Assembly: GCA_951799425.1 (NCBI GenBank)
Contig: OX637394.1
Coordinates: 14,896,001-14,960,000, forward strand
Source: Ilex aquifolium
Taxonomy: Eukaryota; Streptophyta; Magnoliopsida; Aquifoliales; Aquifoliaceae
Direction: 5' to 3'
DNA: 64,000 bases
Of this stretch, positions 1-13,700 are shown in pieces. The notes under the pieces were generated by a model. That model was not told the origin of the DNA and did no database searches. It worked only from the letters and a program-made list of their open reading frames with translations. Both the position numbers and the translations under genes were made by a program. Numbering within the stretch: position 1 is the first letter of the stretch; every line of letters begins with the position of its first letter.

Positions 1-431
1 CCTGACTTCTAGAGTTGATTTTCATAGTATGGCTGAAGAGGTATTTCAAAGGATATCATTTAATGTAGTCTGTAACTACTGCAAGTGATGCATACATAAA
101 CCCTAACCCATTGCTTCGAACTTGCTGTACAATTTCTACCTAAGCCTGATTTACAAGATATTTTCCAGAACCAAACCCTGACAAGTGGATGAGAAATTTC
201 ATTTTTATTTTCATCGAGATTCCTCTGCTCACCTTAGTTGATCCACCATTGCATGTAACAGCATCATGTTAAATATCGTCAAAACTACAATCATTCTCAT
301 AAGGACACATCTTCCTTAATTATTACTGTTAATACACGACTTTAATTGAATGACATGATTCTTATTAATTTGAGCTGGAGAGGAAAAAGTAGCAGGAAAT
401 GCTCAATGGTGAAGATTAAAGGAGCTTTAAG
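1..431. other. Non-coding flank downstream of germin pseudogene
   Basis: No coding signal, RNA gene or clear repeat was seen here. It lies 3' of the minus-strand germin-like pseudogene and would hold its former 3' untranslated region. Confidence 0.5.
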
Positions 432-1051
432 TTAGGCTTTGGGTGCAAGACCTACCTTGAGCTTCTGAATGATGGCAACGTCGGTCTTAAAAGCCTTGGC
501 AAGAATTCCATCATCAACTCCAGTGGCAAACAGTTGTTGGAAGTGACACTGTCCCGGCATTTGCACTACCAAAGGCAGAGATAGCTGTAGCAGGCTCTTT
601 GGCATTGGCATTGCATTGATAGTGAACTAGTCCTTTAGGAAACACAAACATGTCCCCTAGTTGTAGTGTTTGAGTGTAGAGTTTGTTAGTAGTATCAACA
701 AAACCAACCTCAAGACTACCTTCCACAACAAACAGTAACTCGGCTGCGAGCGGATGGGTGTGAGGCGGGTTAACGCCACCCACTGGGTACTGAAGAACAG
801 CAAGTGAGACACTAGCCACTGAAAGCTGGGGACTCTCCCATGCTAGCTTTTGTCACCTTGATATTCAATGGGGGTTGATTGAATATTCCACACATCCTGG
901 TGAAGGTAAAGAAATTCCAATCAACTGCATTCGGGTTTGCCAGGACTATGAAGTTGGATAAGATGTCTGAACCCCTTGCTTAGACCATCCAAGCAGTGGC
1001 AGAGAGAGCTAGAAGGCACATAAGAACATGTTTTACCAAAATTGAGGCCAT
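432..1051 (-). pseudogene. Germin-like protein pseudogene (subfamily resembling GLP9-3)
   Basis: Germin-like proteins are secreted cupin-fold apoplastic proteins. The whole coding length is present (about 620 bp, usual for a roughly 205-220 aa germin) from ATG at 1051 to a TAA at 432-434. The start reads MASILVKHVLMCLLALSATA, a signal peptide, followed by a UAA where a glutamine codon is expected (WMV-stop-ARGSD). The mature part reads through ANPNAVDWNFFTFT, then PPHTHP and ELLFVVEGSLEVGF (cupin box 1) and GDMFVFPKGLVHY (box 2), and ends in DDGILAKAFKTDV and LAPKA. Two frame breaks are visible, near 815 (SG to SVSLAVLQ) and near 520 (SLPTTV to ATGVDDG), each consistent with loss of 2 bp. There is no intron. 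The family call is confident; the exact subfamily is from memory. The gene cannot encode a full product as read. Confidence 0.88.
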
Positions 1052-1797
1052 TATGATGGATAAGGAAAGAGACTATTTGTTTACTGGTAATGATTAATTG
1101 GCTTACTTTGGCTATCAATATATGATGTTTGGCTGTTTAGCTTTGTTCCTAATGAGCTCCAATTTGCAGATTAAGTAGCCGGCTGGGCCTTGATGTTCAC
1201 AAAGTTTGGTGCTATTGAATAGTATGGGAATAAACTTCTAAATCCACATAGAAATTAGCAGTTGTAGATTACAAGTTATGCGACACTGGAATTGGTTATT
1301 GCAAAAATCTGAAAAGCTTGAAGTAGATTTATGTTATTTCAATCAGTTCAATTGCATGTCTTTGATAACAATGCCAGCAACATAGTAAAGTTTGGCTGAA
1401 AAGTTTTCATCCCGCTTGATATCCATGTCAAGTTATGATCTGCTTCTCAGTATAACAAGCCTCAGCAGCCTACAATTTAGTAAATATAAATGAATGATTA
1501 AGTTCATAAATTATAAATAAGCTCTGATCTATATGATTTATAGACTGAAAAAAGTTTCAACATGATACAAGAACATGTTCAGGAACAAAGATGATAAATA
1601 AAGAACAGATCATATGCTTTGAGCATGACTACGAACATTTGTTCCTTTTTCGCATCGAGTTTCTTCTAATTTTTTTCTTTCTTTTAAACAGCATACCAGT
1701 CAGTCCATGCAAAGAAGAAACAACAAAACTCAGATTTCATTAGCTATTAACAATAAAAAAGGACTGTTTGTCAGAATAAAGTACATTAAAACATCAT
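1052..1797. other. Intergenic spacer: kinesin 3' UTR / former germin promoter
   Basis: This spacer lies between two minus-strand loci. It should hold the kinesin 3' untranslated region and the promoter of the dead germin gene. It is AT-rich and I see no ORF with protein-like composition. Confidence 0.4.
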
Positions 1798-4700
1798 TTA
1801 AAAGAAGGGTGAACTGTCATTTGGACCATCCTGTCCATATAATGACTTCAATTCCATAATCGACATCTGTATAATCTGGAGCTCCTCCTCCATCTTGTCA
1901 GATACAAAGCATGATTGGCATGTAAATTCCTCCAATAGCTGGGTCTTTCTCCTAGAAGCTATAGCTTTTGCAGTTTGCAACTCTTCTATTCTTCTCAGCT
2001 CCATATCTAATTCTTCCTCCAAGATCTTCATCTCTTCCTCTTTCAATGCTGCTTCAAATACACCTTGGTGGTACTCCAGAATCATATTTTCAACTTCATT
2101 CCTTCCATTCTCTTTCATTTCCAATACCATATCTCTCTCTTGGATGACACTACAAAGCCTGTGTTCCATCTCATCCACAGATTTCAAACCTTTCTGTATC
2201 TCCATTTGAACAACTTGAATTTCCCTATCCACCTTCCCAAGTTTCCTGTCTAAATCTTCAACTTCCCTTCTAAAGACCACAAGCTTTTCTTGAGCTTGCT
2301 TCACTTCTGTTTGTAGCTTTGTTTTCTCTTCCTCAGACTTTAGTAACTCGGTAGCTTTACCACTCAAAGGCCAGTTCTTTTGTGCAGGGTGAATATCTGT
2401 TTTCTCAACATTATCTATGGCAAAGAGAACCCTTTCATTCTCTTGTCTTCGATTTTCTTCTTCTATTCTGGATATCCAGTCCACGAGGTTGCGTTTTAAT
2501 TCAACCTGGGTTTGTTGAATTTTCATCTGAGCAACCTCAATTTCATATTTACATGTTTGAAGAGAGGTCAGTTCCTCTTTCTTTCGGTTTAAATAAGCTG
2601 ATGAAGCATCTACCCTTGCCCTTGCTTGAGCTTCACGCTGTTCAAAGTAACCAATTGATGAAGAAAAGTTGGATAACGAGTATTTCAGTGCCATTAACTT
2701 TCTATCCATCACAGCCCTTCTTTCTTGCATCTCAGAAGAAAGGAACTGGGACGATGCATACTCCTGCTGCATCAACTGAATACCAGTTTCTAATGCTTCC
2801 ATTTCTATTGAAAGTTTATCAACCTCAATGCTTGCTCTCTCGAGTGAACCAAATACACTGATAGTTTGGGCAGAACTTAGAAGCTTTTCTTGTGCTTTGT
2901 CAAGCTTCATTCTGACCAATTTTAGATCATGTGGCTGCTTTACTCCAACAACACCAAATGACTTTGCATCCGTCCCCCGATCATTGTCACCATTCTGATT
3001 CCCAGCACTAATATGAAGATCCTCAGGACAATGGCTGGACCCATCCCGTTCATTCAATCCAGGGAAACAAGTTTCCTCCGTCATGTAACCTTTATCAACT
3101 ACTGTGAGTTTTCCTGTCTCACTGCTTTCAGCTCTATCTTGCACATTGAAGTCTAAGTAACCACTCTCCATAAATTTTTTTGGTTCCAAACTGCTAGGAG
3201 ACTCCTGTAACTCAAGATAATCATTTATTTCTGACTTTCCAGGACATTGGATGTACCCAGTCTGTACATTCGCTACAAATAAATCAGTTTCATCCAATGA
3301 GATTTCTGACTGACCATGTTCAGCTAGATTCTCTAACTGAAGATCTTCCCTTTCACTGAGCACAAGTGGTCCAAATGCAGAAGATTCATCAGATTTGTGA
3401 CGCTCCTCTCCATCAACTTCAACAAGCTTTTCTGCACAATCAAATCCTCCTTTATTTTCAACAATCCTCTGTCCGCCAGAAGCAAGAATCTTCTTAAATT
3501 CATCCCTCTCTTGCATGGCTTTCTCGTACAGACTCATTAATTTCTCATTCTCTTCATGCATTTCCACAAGCTGATGCTCTAAGTTCTCAACTTCCTTTTT
3601 CATCTCGAACTCCCTCCCCACAGCAAATTCAGTCAAGTCATTGTACTCATCCTCCACTTTGTTTTCTTGAGAACTCTGAGCTCTATCACAGTTTTTATTA
3701 TTCTCTTCTGCAGCTCGCTCATATAGTTCAATTAATTTATTGTTATCCTCAACCAACACCTTAAGCTTCATCCTGAGTTCATCGTTTTCTTTTGACAAGA
3801 CAATTGCTGTTTCATGAGCTTGTGCTTCTCTTTGGCTTGCAGCAGCTATTGCATCAACCATAGTTTTAAGCTCAGTCTGATCATTAAGAGCAATATTGGG
3901 CATCTGATCAGTTGTTAGAGAAGGAAGGTCGATTTGCAACTTTTGTGTTTCTTCCTTCATGGCCACTTTGGAGGATCTCTCTGCTTCTAGCTTTGTTTCC
4001 AAGTTATTAACATGCCTGCAAAATTTCTTTATTAGAAGACAATGGGGCCCTGGAGGAAGGCATCATTTTATTCAAAGCATCAACTGATAACAGCAAGAAC
4101 CCGGCATTTGTGATTGACATCATTAAGCTGAATTTGGGACAACCAAATCTATGATTTAGAATTGGAAAGGAGCCAGAATGGTTTAAAACTTGATTTAGAA
4201 TTGCTCCAATTCCAATTCCATAGCATAGTGCGCCTTTTCCCAAATTCAGACTTACTGTCTTCTAAGGGAGGGAAGCACCATCAGATAAGAATACAGCAGG
4301 ATAAGGAAACACTGAATATCCTGATCAAGAAATATGAGAATTTTTCATGGCTAGACAACAATCAGAAAACATGGATAGAATCATTATAGGAATTGAACTA
4401 TTACCTTTCCAGTTTATCTTTCTCATCAATGCAGAGATTGAGTTTCTTGTGAAGTGCATCGAGTTCTGATTGGTTTTGAATGGCCTGTGACATGATACAA
4501 TTCTGCTTGTTTGTAAAGAAAACTAATGCAGATGTGAACACTTCTAGTACTGAAGCACCACCTTTTTTCCTGTAAGAAGGAACTTTAATACAAAGCAGCT
4601 ATACCTGCATACGGAGGAATTCATTCTCCTCATTAATTGAAGTACGCCAAGGTGATGCTGGCTCCTGTTATGGAAAAATATCACACATAAGCGAACACTT

Positions 4701-7700
4701 TTTAGCAGCCAAGTATCACAGTACATTCTGGTCAGTAAAGGTCATGCGCTGGTATAAGAGCATAACACTTTGCTGATTTAAAATGGTCAATAAAATAGAT
4801 GCATGGTTGATAAGAATGACAATAGCAGTAGTGCAAATAATGATGCTGGTGCTGATGTCTAAACCAAAGCTCTGAATGCATCAGTGGTTGTACCCACGTG
4901 AGGGTTTGAACGATTGAACCTCCTCTTGTTGTGACATAATAAAAGGTGCTCCAGATCATAATTTAGCAGAACTGACAGGTTACAGCCTCACCTATACAAG
5001 TTCATCTTACTATTTAATTTTCCTAACCTGACTTCCTTTGATACATAACAAAAATTTTATAGAGAAATGAGCCAGGATGGAGAACACAATTGTTTAGAAA
5101 ATATCTTACCTGACTTGAAATCAATAGGCCATCACTCTGAATATCCATTGCCAGCTCAGAACCTCCTTTCTGTAGCAGAAGAACATTGACTAATTTAGGT
5201 TAATTATATATGCTATAAACAATTTATAAACCTGACACTTGTATTAATAAAGCTTGGGAAGAACCTGAACAACCAAGGGATCTGGCTCGTGCATTAGTTT
5301 CCAATCAAGAGCTTCGAGCAACTGCATGTCACAAGATAAGATCACATACAAAGCAAATCATGACCTTTAACTACATAAACAAGAGAACAGTGAACACATT
5401 GCAAGGATGTGAAATCTTAATATTTGACAATCAATTTTTTGCACCTTATTTTGTAATATCGCGATTTGTTCATTCATTCTTTCCCGTTCGCCTTCCTCAG
5501 TAAATGTTTTCAACCTGCACTTCCGAGCATTAATAAGCAATAAGAAAGTGGACACAAAATTAGAAACCAGTAAGTTGTTCGATATATCTATACTACTAAT
5601 AAAAGTACCTTAAGTGAAAAACTTTTGATTCTCTACCCTTATAAAGAATTTTAATTACCACATTATCTTACCATAGTTAAATATCTAAATTACAATCACG
5701 TCCTTATGTATTTAAATCTCCAATTTACCCTCTAACATTTCTTTTATTTCTTTATTATCTTTATATAAATATCAATATCTATAAAAAAAATTAATTGACT
5801 ACATTACTCTTAAAAAAATATATACATCATTATAGTTTTCAATAAAGTGTTCAAAAACTTCATCAATAAATCATATTTTTTTCAAATATATATATATATA
5901 TTTTCCATCTATACTACTAATAAAGAATGAAACTTTTGTCTTAACATGAAAAATTTTTGATTCACTATTTTACTCTTATAAAAAATTTTAAATACCACTT
6001 TATCCTTCAATATTTGAATATCTAAATTGTCATCATATACTTATATGTTTAAATCTCCAAATTACCCTTAACATCTCTTTTAATTATTTATTTACTATGT
6101 ATAAATATCAGTATCTATAAAAAATTTTAATTGACTACGTTACCTTTAAAACATATATGCCTCACTATAATTTTTAATAAAACATTCAATTTTTTTTAAA
6201 AAAAACTTTATTAATTTAATATTACTCATTTTAAATATAAAGATAACATTATCCTTACATATGTGTATTTCTTTCATCCAAAATTTCAACCATTTAATTT
6301 TTAAGATAAAAAATAATCTTTATGTAGTTTTTTAAAAATAATTTATATTAAATTAACATAATTCTTCAATTGCAGTAAACTTTTCATATTTTATTAAGAG
6401 TTTATATAAAAAATTATATTGTATTTTTAATTAAATAAAACTTGAATTTTAGAATTTTAATATTCTTTAAAATATATATTATATAGTATTTTGTCAATTT
6501 GGTCCTTCAAGTATTTAGTTAATGTTTAAATTATCCATATACAGACAATCTGTTAAATTTTTTGTAGAAGTGATCATGTGATACTATTTGACGGGATAAT
6601 ATGTGGTTATTTTGATGTGGTTATTTTCGTCAAAAAATTTAATAGACCATCTGGTTAGGGACCATTTAAACAAGAATTGAATATTTTAGGGACCAAATTG
6701 ATAAAATTTATATACCGATGACTAAATTGACAAAAAACACAAACTTTAGAGAACCAAAGTGTTACTAATACTAGATTTTATCCCTATTAACCTAACTAAT
6801 TATAGTAAGCATCTAGGAAACACAGATACTTCCCATAGGGTGCCGTGGCAGTATCGGACACATGTCCAACACGGATACAGCCAGGACACGGCCAGACACG
6901 TGTCTGACACGGCTAGAAATGTCCTGAATAGTGAACTTAGTCGGACACAGCCAGGATACGTCTAGAACACGGTCAGGATACTCTAAGATACGGTTATATT
7001 TTAAGATGAATAGCACTTTTAATCCTTAAAATATGCATGTTTTGTCAGTTTGGTCTTTGTTATATCAATTTTGTCAATTTAGTCCTTCAAGTATTTAGTT
7101 AATGTTTAAATTATCCATATACAGACAATCTGTTAAGTTTTTTGTAGAAGTGATCATGTGATACTATTTGACGGGATAATATGTGGTTATTTTGATGTGG
7201 TTATTTTCGTCAAAAAATTTAATAGACCATCTGGTTAGGGACCATTTAAACAAGAATTGAATATTTTAGGGACCAAATTGATAAAATTTATATACCGATG
7301 ACTAAATTGACAAAAAACGCAAACTTTAGAGAACCAAAGTGTTACTAATACTAGATTTTATCCCTATTAACCTAACTAATTATAGTAAGCATCTAGGAAG
7401 CACAGACACTTCCCATAGGGTGCCGTGGCAGTATCGGACACATGTCCGACATGGATACAGCCAGGACACGGCCAGACACGTGTCCGACACAGCTAGAAAT
7501 GTCCTGAATAGTGAACTTAGTCGGACACAGCCAGGATACATCTAGAACACGGTTAGGATACTCTAGGATACGGTTAGAACACGGCCAAAAAAAAAATTAT
7601 TAAAAAAATAACTTTTAACTATTAAAATTTTACTTTTTTAATATATTTTTTGTTACGTAACTTATGTACTATGAATGTTAATAGATACAATGATGTTTGA

Positions 7701-10700
7701 TGAAAATAGTGAATATTTAATTTGATCTATTTCAATTTTAATCAAAAAAATGATATTTGTTAGGTCTTATTATTAATATTGTTATAATATATGCTTTATT
7801 TTTAATATATTACAACTCTATTAATAGTCGTATCCTTGTTGTACCCGTGTCCCATATTTTTTAACTTTGTCGTATCCCTATGTCCGTATCCGTTCTTCCT
7901 AGGTAAGCATTGATTAGAATATTAAAAATTATTTTTATTTTATTCAATGAATTATAAGTTGAAACATAATCAAATGAATTTCAAATAAATTATTTTTATC
8001 TTTAATTTTTATACTTAAAACAATGAATCGTTGAGAACAAACAATATTTTCAAATTCTATAAAATATAATACGAACAATAAAAATATAATTTTGATAAAT
8101 TTGAAATGATATTTAATGTAGATACACATATACCTAATATTTTTTATTAATATTTTGTATATGAAAATTATTCACGTGCAACGCACGTGGTGCATTACTA
8201 GTCTTACTAAAACCAACAAGTGCCTTAAATTCAATTTGACAAAAAAAATTCCAATTTTATTTGGAAACAGTGTTTCATGGTTTTTTTGGTGATCAATTCT
8301 TAGTTGTAATATGTCCTATATCTGTGACCAGTTTATATCAGGGCAAGCATTTTGTATTGCACATTTTCTATCATGCCATAAAAACATCTTATGTTGAAAA
8401 AGTAGAGCTTATATTGTTAAAATACCTTCGGATCTCTTCTTTTAGACGCAGATTTTCCATCGCAAATCTTGTTACTTCCTGGTTTCGATCTACCTGAGTG
8501 CGTAGGACCTCTATTTCCTTCAAGTGTTCCTCCTTTTCTTTTAACAAGTGTGTCTCAGCAGAGATCTTTCCAGAAGCAATCGCTTCTAGCCTCTTTATAC
8601 CAGCTTCTCGGAACCTCAACCTCATTTTTAAGCCTTGTATCTCATCTTCTCTTTGTTTGGCCTGATTCACCAAAGATAACATATCAGTTCTTAAAACATG
8701 AATTCCAGATCAGGTCCTTTTTACTTGAAAAGTTGAGATTCCAAATGTTGAAACTTTTTGAATCGAACATAATCTGGTATAATAATTGATTTGGCTCTAT
8801 GATCCTCTGCACATGATTAAATCTTGCAAGCCACCTACTTCGGTTCATTAAAAAGCACTAGACCTTTCCTAGATTTGGAACAAGCAGTTTTTTTCCAAAA
8901 AATAGCAAGCAGGCTTTTTCTATTCTCACCTAACATTTTTAATATTAACAGTGACTAGAAGCATTTAGCATCAAACTAAACAAGTAAATTAATAAGCAAT
9001 GAATCAGACATACCAGCTGCATGGTTGCCTGAGATTCAGCAGCTAATGCCTGCAAGGCAATGTTTTTATCTTCCTCCCTTCTAAAAGCTCCAACAAGTGC
9101 AACTTCATATTCTTTCTTCTGAAGCAAACAAACTTAAAGTTAGACCAATGTCCAGCATTTCTTCCTGTGTTGTGGAAGGAAGGTACTTACATGTGACATC
9201 CTTTTATTAGATGTAAGAGGACTGAATGATCCATGACCTTCCCATTTAAAGGATCCCGGAGATCCTGGAAAAGATACTGTCCATGCATCACTTTCATGGT
9301 TTTCAGCTCCTCCATTGACTACATTCTGCAGACGAGATACTTCTTTCTGGGGATAACACATTACATTTTGATTAACATTTCCAAATCACCAAATATCTAT
9401 AACATTACACACACACTAAATAACATTACACATTTTGATTACTAGCTTATTCCCACTGAAAAAACAAAATTTTCTTGAATTCAATCGTTGTTATGATTGA
9501 TGAAAAAGAGAATCTAAGAACTACTCTTTCTTTGGAGCAATACAAATATGTAATGTTTCCCAAATAAGTAAATGAATAAATTCAACTGGTTAAATAGTTC
9601 TACAGTACAACAAAATCGAAATTCAGAAAATTGCAGTTGTGATAGACAACCAAGAGAATTATTGTCCAACACCACATGAATCATCCTTCAACATATTTCA
9701 AGTACCTAATATGTCAAGATTGAAGAAAGACCTCTAATCAAATGGACACTTCAGGAGTAGCAACTTTGAACATAAAATGTCGTTATAGGCATAGATGTAT
9801 AAGATGCGAACAATCAGACAGTAACCAAGTGTATCGTGTGGACCAAAGTACAAATTTGTTTAGATTCATCCTTAGAAGTCCTAGGATACAGGCTTTTACC
9901 AGAGTGAAGGTCCCATGTTCAACTTAAACATGTCACATGGATGTGTCTCTTACTCTGACAAAGAAAATGTGTAAAAGCAAGCTATTTTACGAGAATGTCA
10001 TAACTCCATAATCTAAATTGAAACTATAACAGTACGAAGCATCTGATTTTTGGAAGGGGAAAACTTAAATCGTGGATAATACCTTGAGCTGTTGAATCTG
10101 CATCCTCATTGCAAGGACATCTCCAGAGGCATCTTCATTCACAATAGCCTAACAGGGAAAAACAGATAGGACAGCTTTCAATTAGCCATACTCAAATATA
10201 ACAGTTAAAAGAGTAAATGACCAAAAACATTCAGTCATTTTACTCCAAAGGAGTAAATCAACCACGTTACAATCTTCTTTCTGAAGTCCTCAAAAAAAAA
10301 AAGTGTTGAGTCTCATCCCACTTAATATATTAAAAATGCACGAGCCTCTCATCCTACTCCTCATGCAAAGAGGCCGTTTATGTGACTTACAATGGAACAA
10401 CCTTACAATTGCGCCAAGGCCTGCACTCCCACTTAATCTATTACATGCTACTTAAACTTTTTAAGAAAAATAAGAACAGATAGTTCTATGCTTTCGGAAT
10501 GATGAAGTTCAAATACTAACCCATCAAAATGCACCCACTTACTTTCGTATAATGGACATGAATATAAATTTGCAAATTAAAGAGCAAGATGACATACATG
10601 ATTTTTAATGAATTTAGCACGTTGGGCAAACTTCAGTGTGCTCAAAGTCTCCAGTGAACAGCTGCAAGGGCCAAATAATTGTCATGCATACATATAAGCA

Positions 10701-13700
10701 ACAAAGGAATATTGTTAAACACACAGAAATATAGCGGCCATGAATGCAATCAAATAAATTTCAACAACTCTGGCAAAACCATAGTGACTTGAAATAAAAA
10801 AAAGTAAAAAATAAAGATTTCATAAACTTTACAATAATTTAGGAGGAATCGGCATACAAAATAATGCCATTTTGATGGTATAAACTTTCATGAACGTAGA
10901 TTTCAAAAGTTCAATTTTTGGACAAAAGTCACAAAACCGTCAATCCAAAAGATAAAAGAAGTCTGGCCATATGTTTCGAAGCAAGAAGCAATGTGAGTTA
11001 TAGAATAAACTAACCAGCTAGAGGGACTAATATTTGCAATGATAATTGTTTTTGCATTCCCTCCCAATGAGTCCTGAAAAGAGAGGAAGGAAGATGAACA
11101 TGTCAAATATTTTCTACCTTATTGCAAGTTTTTTAGATAAATACAAGGAGTAAGGACCTCCCAGTAACAAACTACTTGCATAAGAGCAGACATATGCTAC
11201 AGCAAGTACACAAACACTGTAAGACACTAAAACTTCCAAATAAATTTTGTAAGAAAAAAGAGGACAGGGTTGGAAAAGTAAAACTTTTTCCCAATCAATA
11301 CTATGCCCATGAGTAGGAAAATGTGTTCACATGTATGGTATCATTTGTACTGCAAAAAGAAATAGAAACACTATTGACTTTCAGTTCCTATTTACTACAG
11401 GTTCACATAGCAAATTGATTCTTCTGAGTGTAGAAGTCCTATAAGCCCTGATAACTGCTCTTCTGAACTATTGCCAAAACATGATTGAGACAGGACTAAC
11501 ATAACTGTAAGGCACATTGTTGTTTAGATTCCTGATGGGAATGTAAATTTGCTAAAGCAGATATTAAAATGTATTCATATTTTTTTATGATCCATGAGAT
11601 AACTACTCACCTGAAGCAAAAATGTCAGCTTTGAATCCCGATAAGGAATATGAAGTGATTTCCCATTAGACACACTCACAAGATTCATAATCACCAGTCT
11701 GAATATGTCAAATCAAAAAATTAATAGATTAGTAAAAAGGAAAAACAAACCATATTACAACATACAAGAAAAACAAAAATTATTCAGAATAAACTTGATT
11801 ATCTACTTATACAGAATCTAGGATAAATGTAGGAATAACAAACCCCAATGTCGAAAGAGACTTGTTGATGTTCGTAGCTTCCTTTAGGCGTTCACCTTCC
11901 GCACCAGAACTCTTCTGCCTGTGATTCAAAAAGGAATATAACAAGCTACATGTTAAAAAATTTATATGTCAATGCCCTCAGTCTCTCGCTAAAACATTAA
12001 TCTTCCATTTCGAGTTTTTCACTAGATCTGTTATTTCACCTTTCAGAGCCTGCTAGGTCCACAAGATTAAGCCGAGCAAACCTATGATGAGTCACACCTT
12101 GTGTTTCCCACTGAAAATGGGCATATAATTACAACTCAGCTGAATTAACAAAAAAAAAATCGTGAGAGAATCAGTGAAGGAAAAATAAGGAAAGAAAAAG
12201 AAACATTTACTCACCTTACTTTCTATGATGCATGTGAACACACTATGAGAACGACTGCTAGCACGATTCATGTTAGTTGCAGCTACCTTTCTATTGGCCG
12301 CGCCCTGGAACATCAGGGAAACCATTACTGCCCAAAAAGCGGAATCATGCTTACCTTTTGTTCTCTGTGTGTGTTGGGTTGGGGGTAATAAAAACATTGA
12401 CATTTTATGTCAGTTTCATAACCATAAAGAAAGAAAGAAGTAATCCTTTAAATTCTAACATCTATTCCATCAGAATCATGAAGGGAGTAAATTTCTGCAT
12501 TATCTAAAAACCAATACATAAATCGATCAATGAAGTGACAGATGTGGAAATAAATCACGATAAGAATAAGGACAAGAGAAAACAAAAGCTGGTCCCAAAA
12601 TGGAAAAGTAATTGCACATCTGTTAAACATGCCTGGCTTAAAATTTTCAACTTGTATTTTCCCAAATTGGGAAAAAAAAAATGTAGTGCAAAATAATGCC
12701 AAATTTTCTCTGCATTCTACTGGGCTTCGTTTCTTTATTTTGAAGGGCAACAAGTAGAAGTTCACTGGTAGTTACTCAACTTCAGGATTCATCATCTTGA
12801 CCACTTTTTTGGATCCTTAACTTTTTTTTTCTTTTTGGACAATATTGTATCCTTAGCTTTCATCTCCATTTCAAAGTAAAGCTCAGGATATTTCTATTTT
12901 CATGACAATTACAGGCTGAAGGTGTGTCAACAAGAAGCCTCAACCTAGATAGATGATCAAGAACTGGCATCCAAGCAAAAATAGTGGTATTTCCTACAGG
13001 CTATCAAAATAGAATATGAGATAACATATAAGAATCATTTACTGGATAAAGTAATAAATTTCTTAAGGAATTGTTATAATTCAAGCTGAAGAACAAGAAA
13101 AATAACTCGTGCTTTGTTGAGGTTGAAACTGAAGACAAGGGATGAAATTACTCAAAGACAACCATACCTGAACAAGTTGTTGAATCACATCTCGAGCACT
13201 CGTAACCTCTACCTCAGTGAGATTCTCTACATAAACCCCTTTCTTAGTGTCTTCTCTCATCTGTAGTATGCCATAAAACTTTAAGTAATCCTTTCCTAAG
13301 GGTTAAAAAAATACTGCAAATATTCGGTCAATGGATGACTTAAAGTACTTCTTCATGACCATGTAAGCCCAATTCGGAATTTTCTTCTAAGAAGCCTCTA
13401 TGGCTCTATCAGTGTAAATTGAAATATGATCCATAGATTATGTATAAACCGGGGGGCATGAAGGGAGGTGTTTCAACATACTAGTAATCAAAATACCTGT
13501 AAATTGGTGGAAGAGGGATCCAAGAGATCAAGAATTTGTTCATTGTAAATTTCTAAAAAAGAGCATTTACAAATGAATCTTATTTTTTCCTCCCTACGAA
13601 CCTCCTTTTCCTGTGACAACACAATTGATCCATAGAAGAATCATTAGAATTCTTAGAACTCAACCAATACAAGTTCACGATATTATAAAATAATCTAACC

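Noticed and set aside
2382..2861. 159-codon plus-strand ORF inside the last kinesin exon
   Set aside because: It is a shadow of the coiled-coil exon with no family resemblance.
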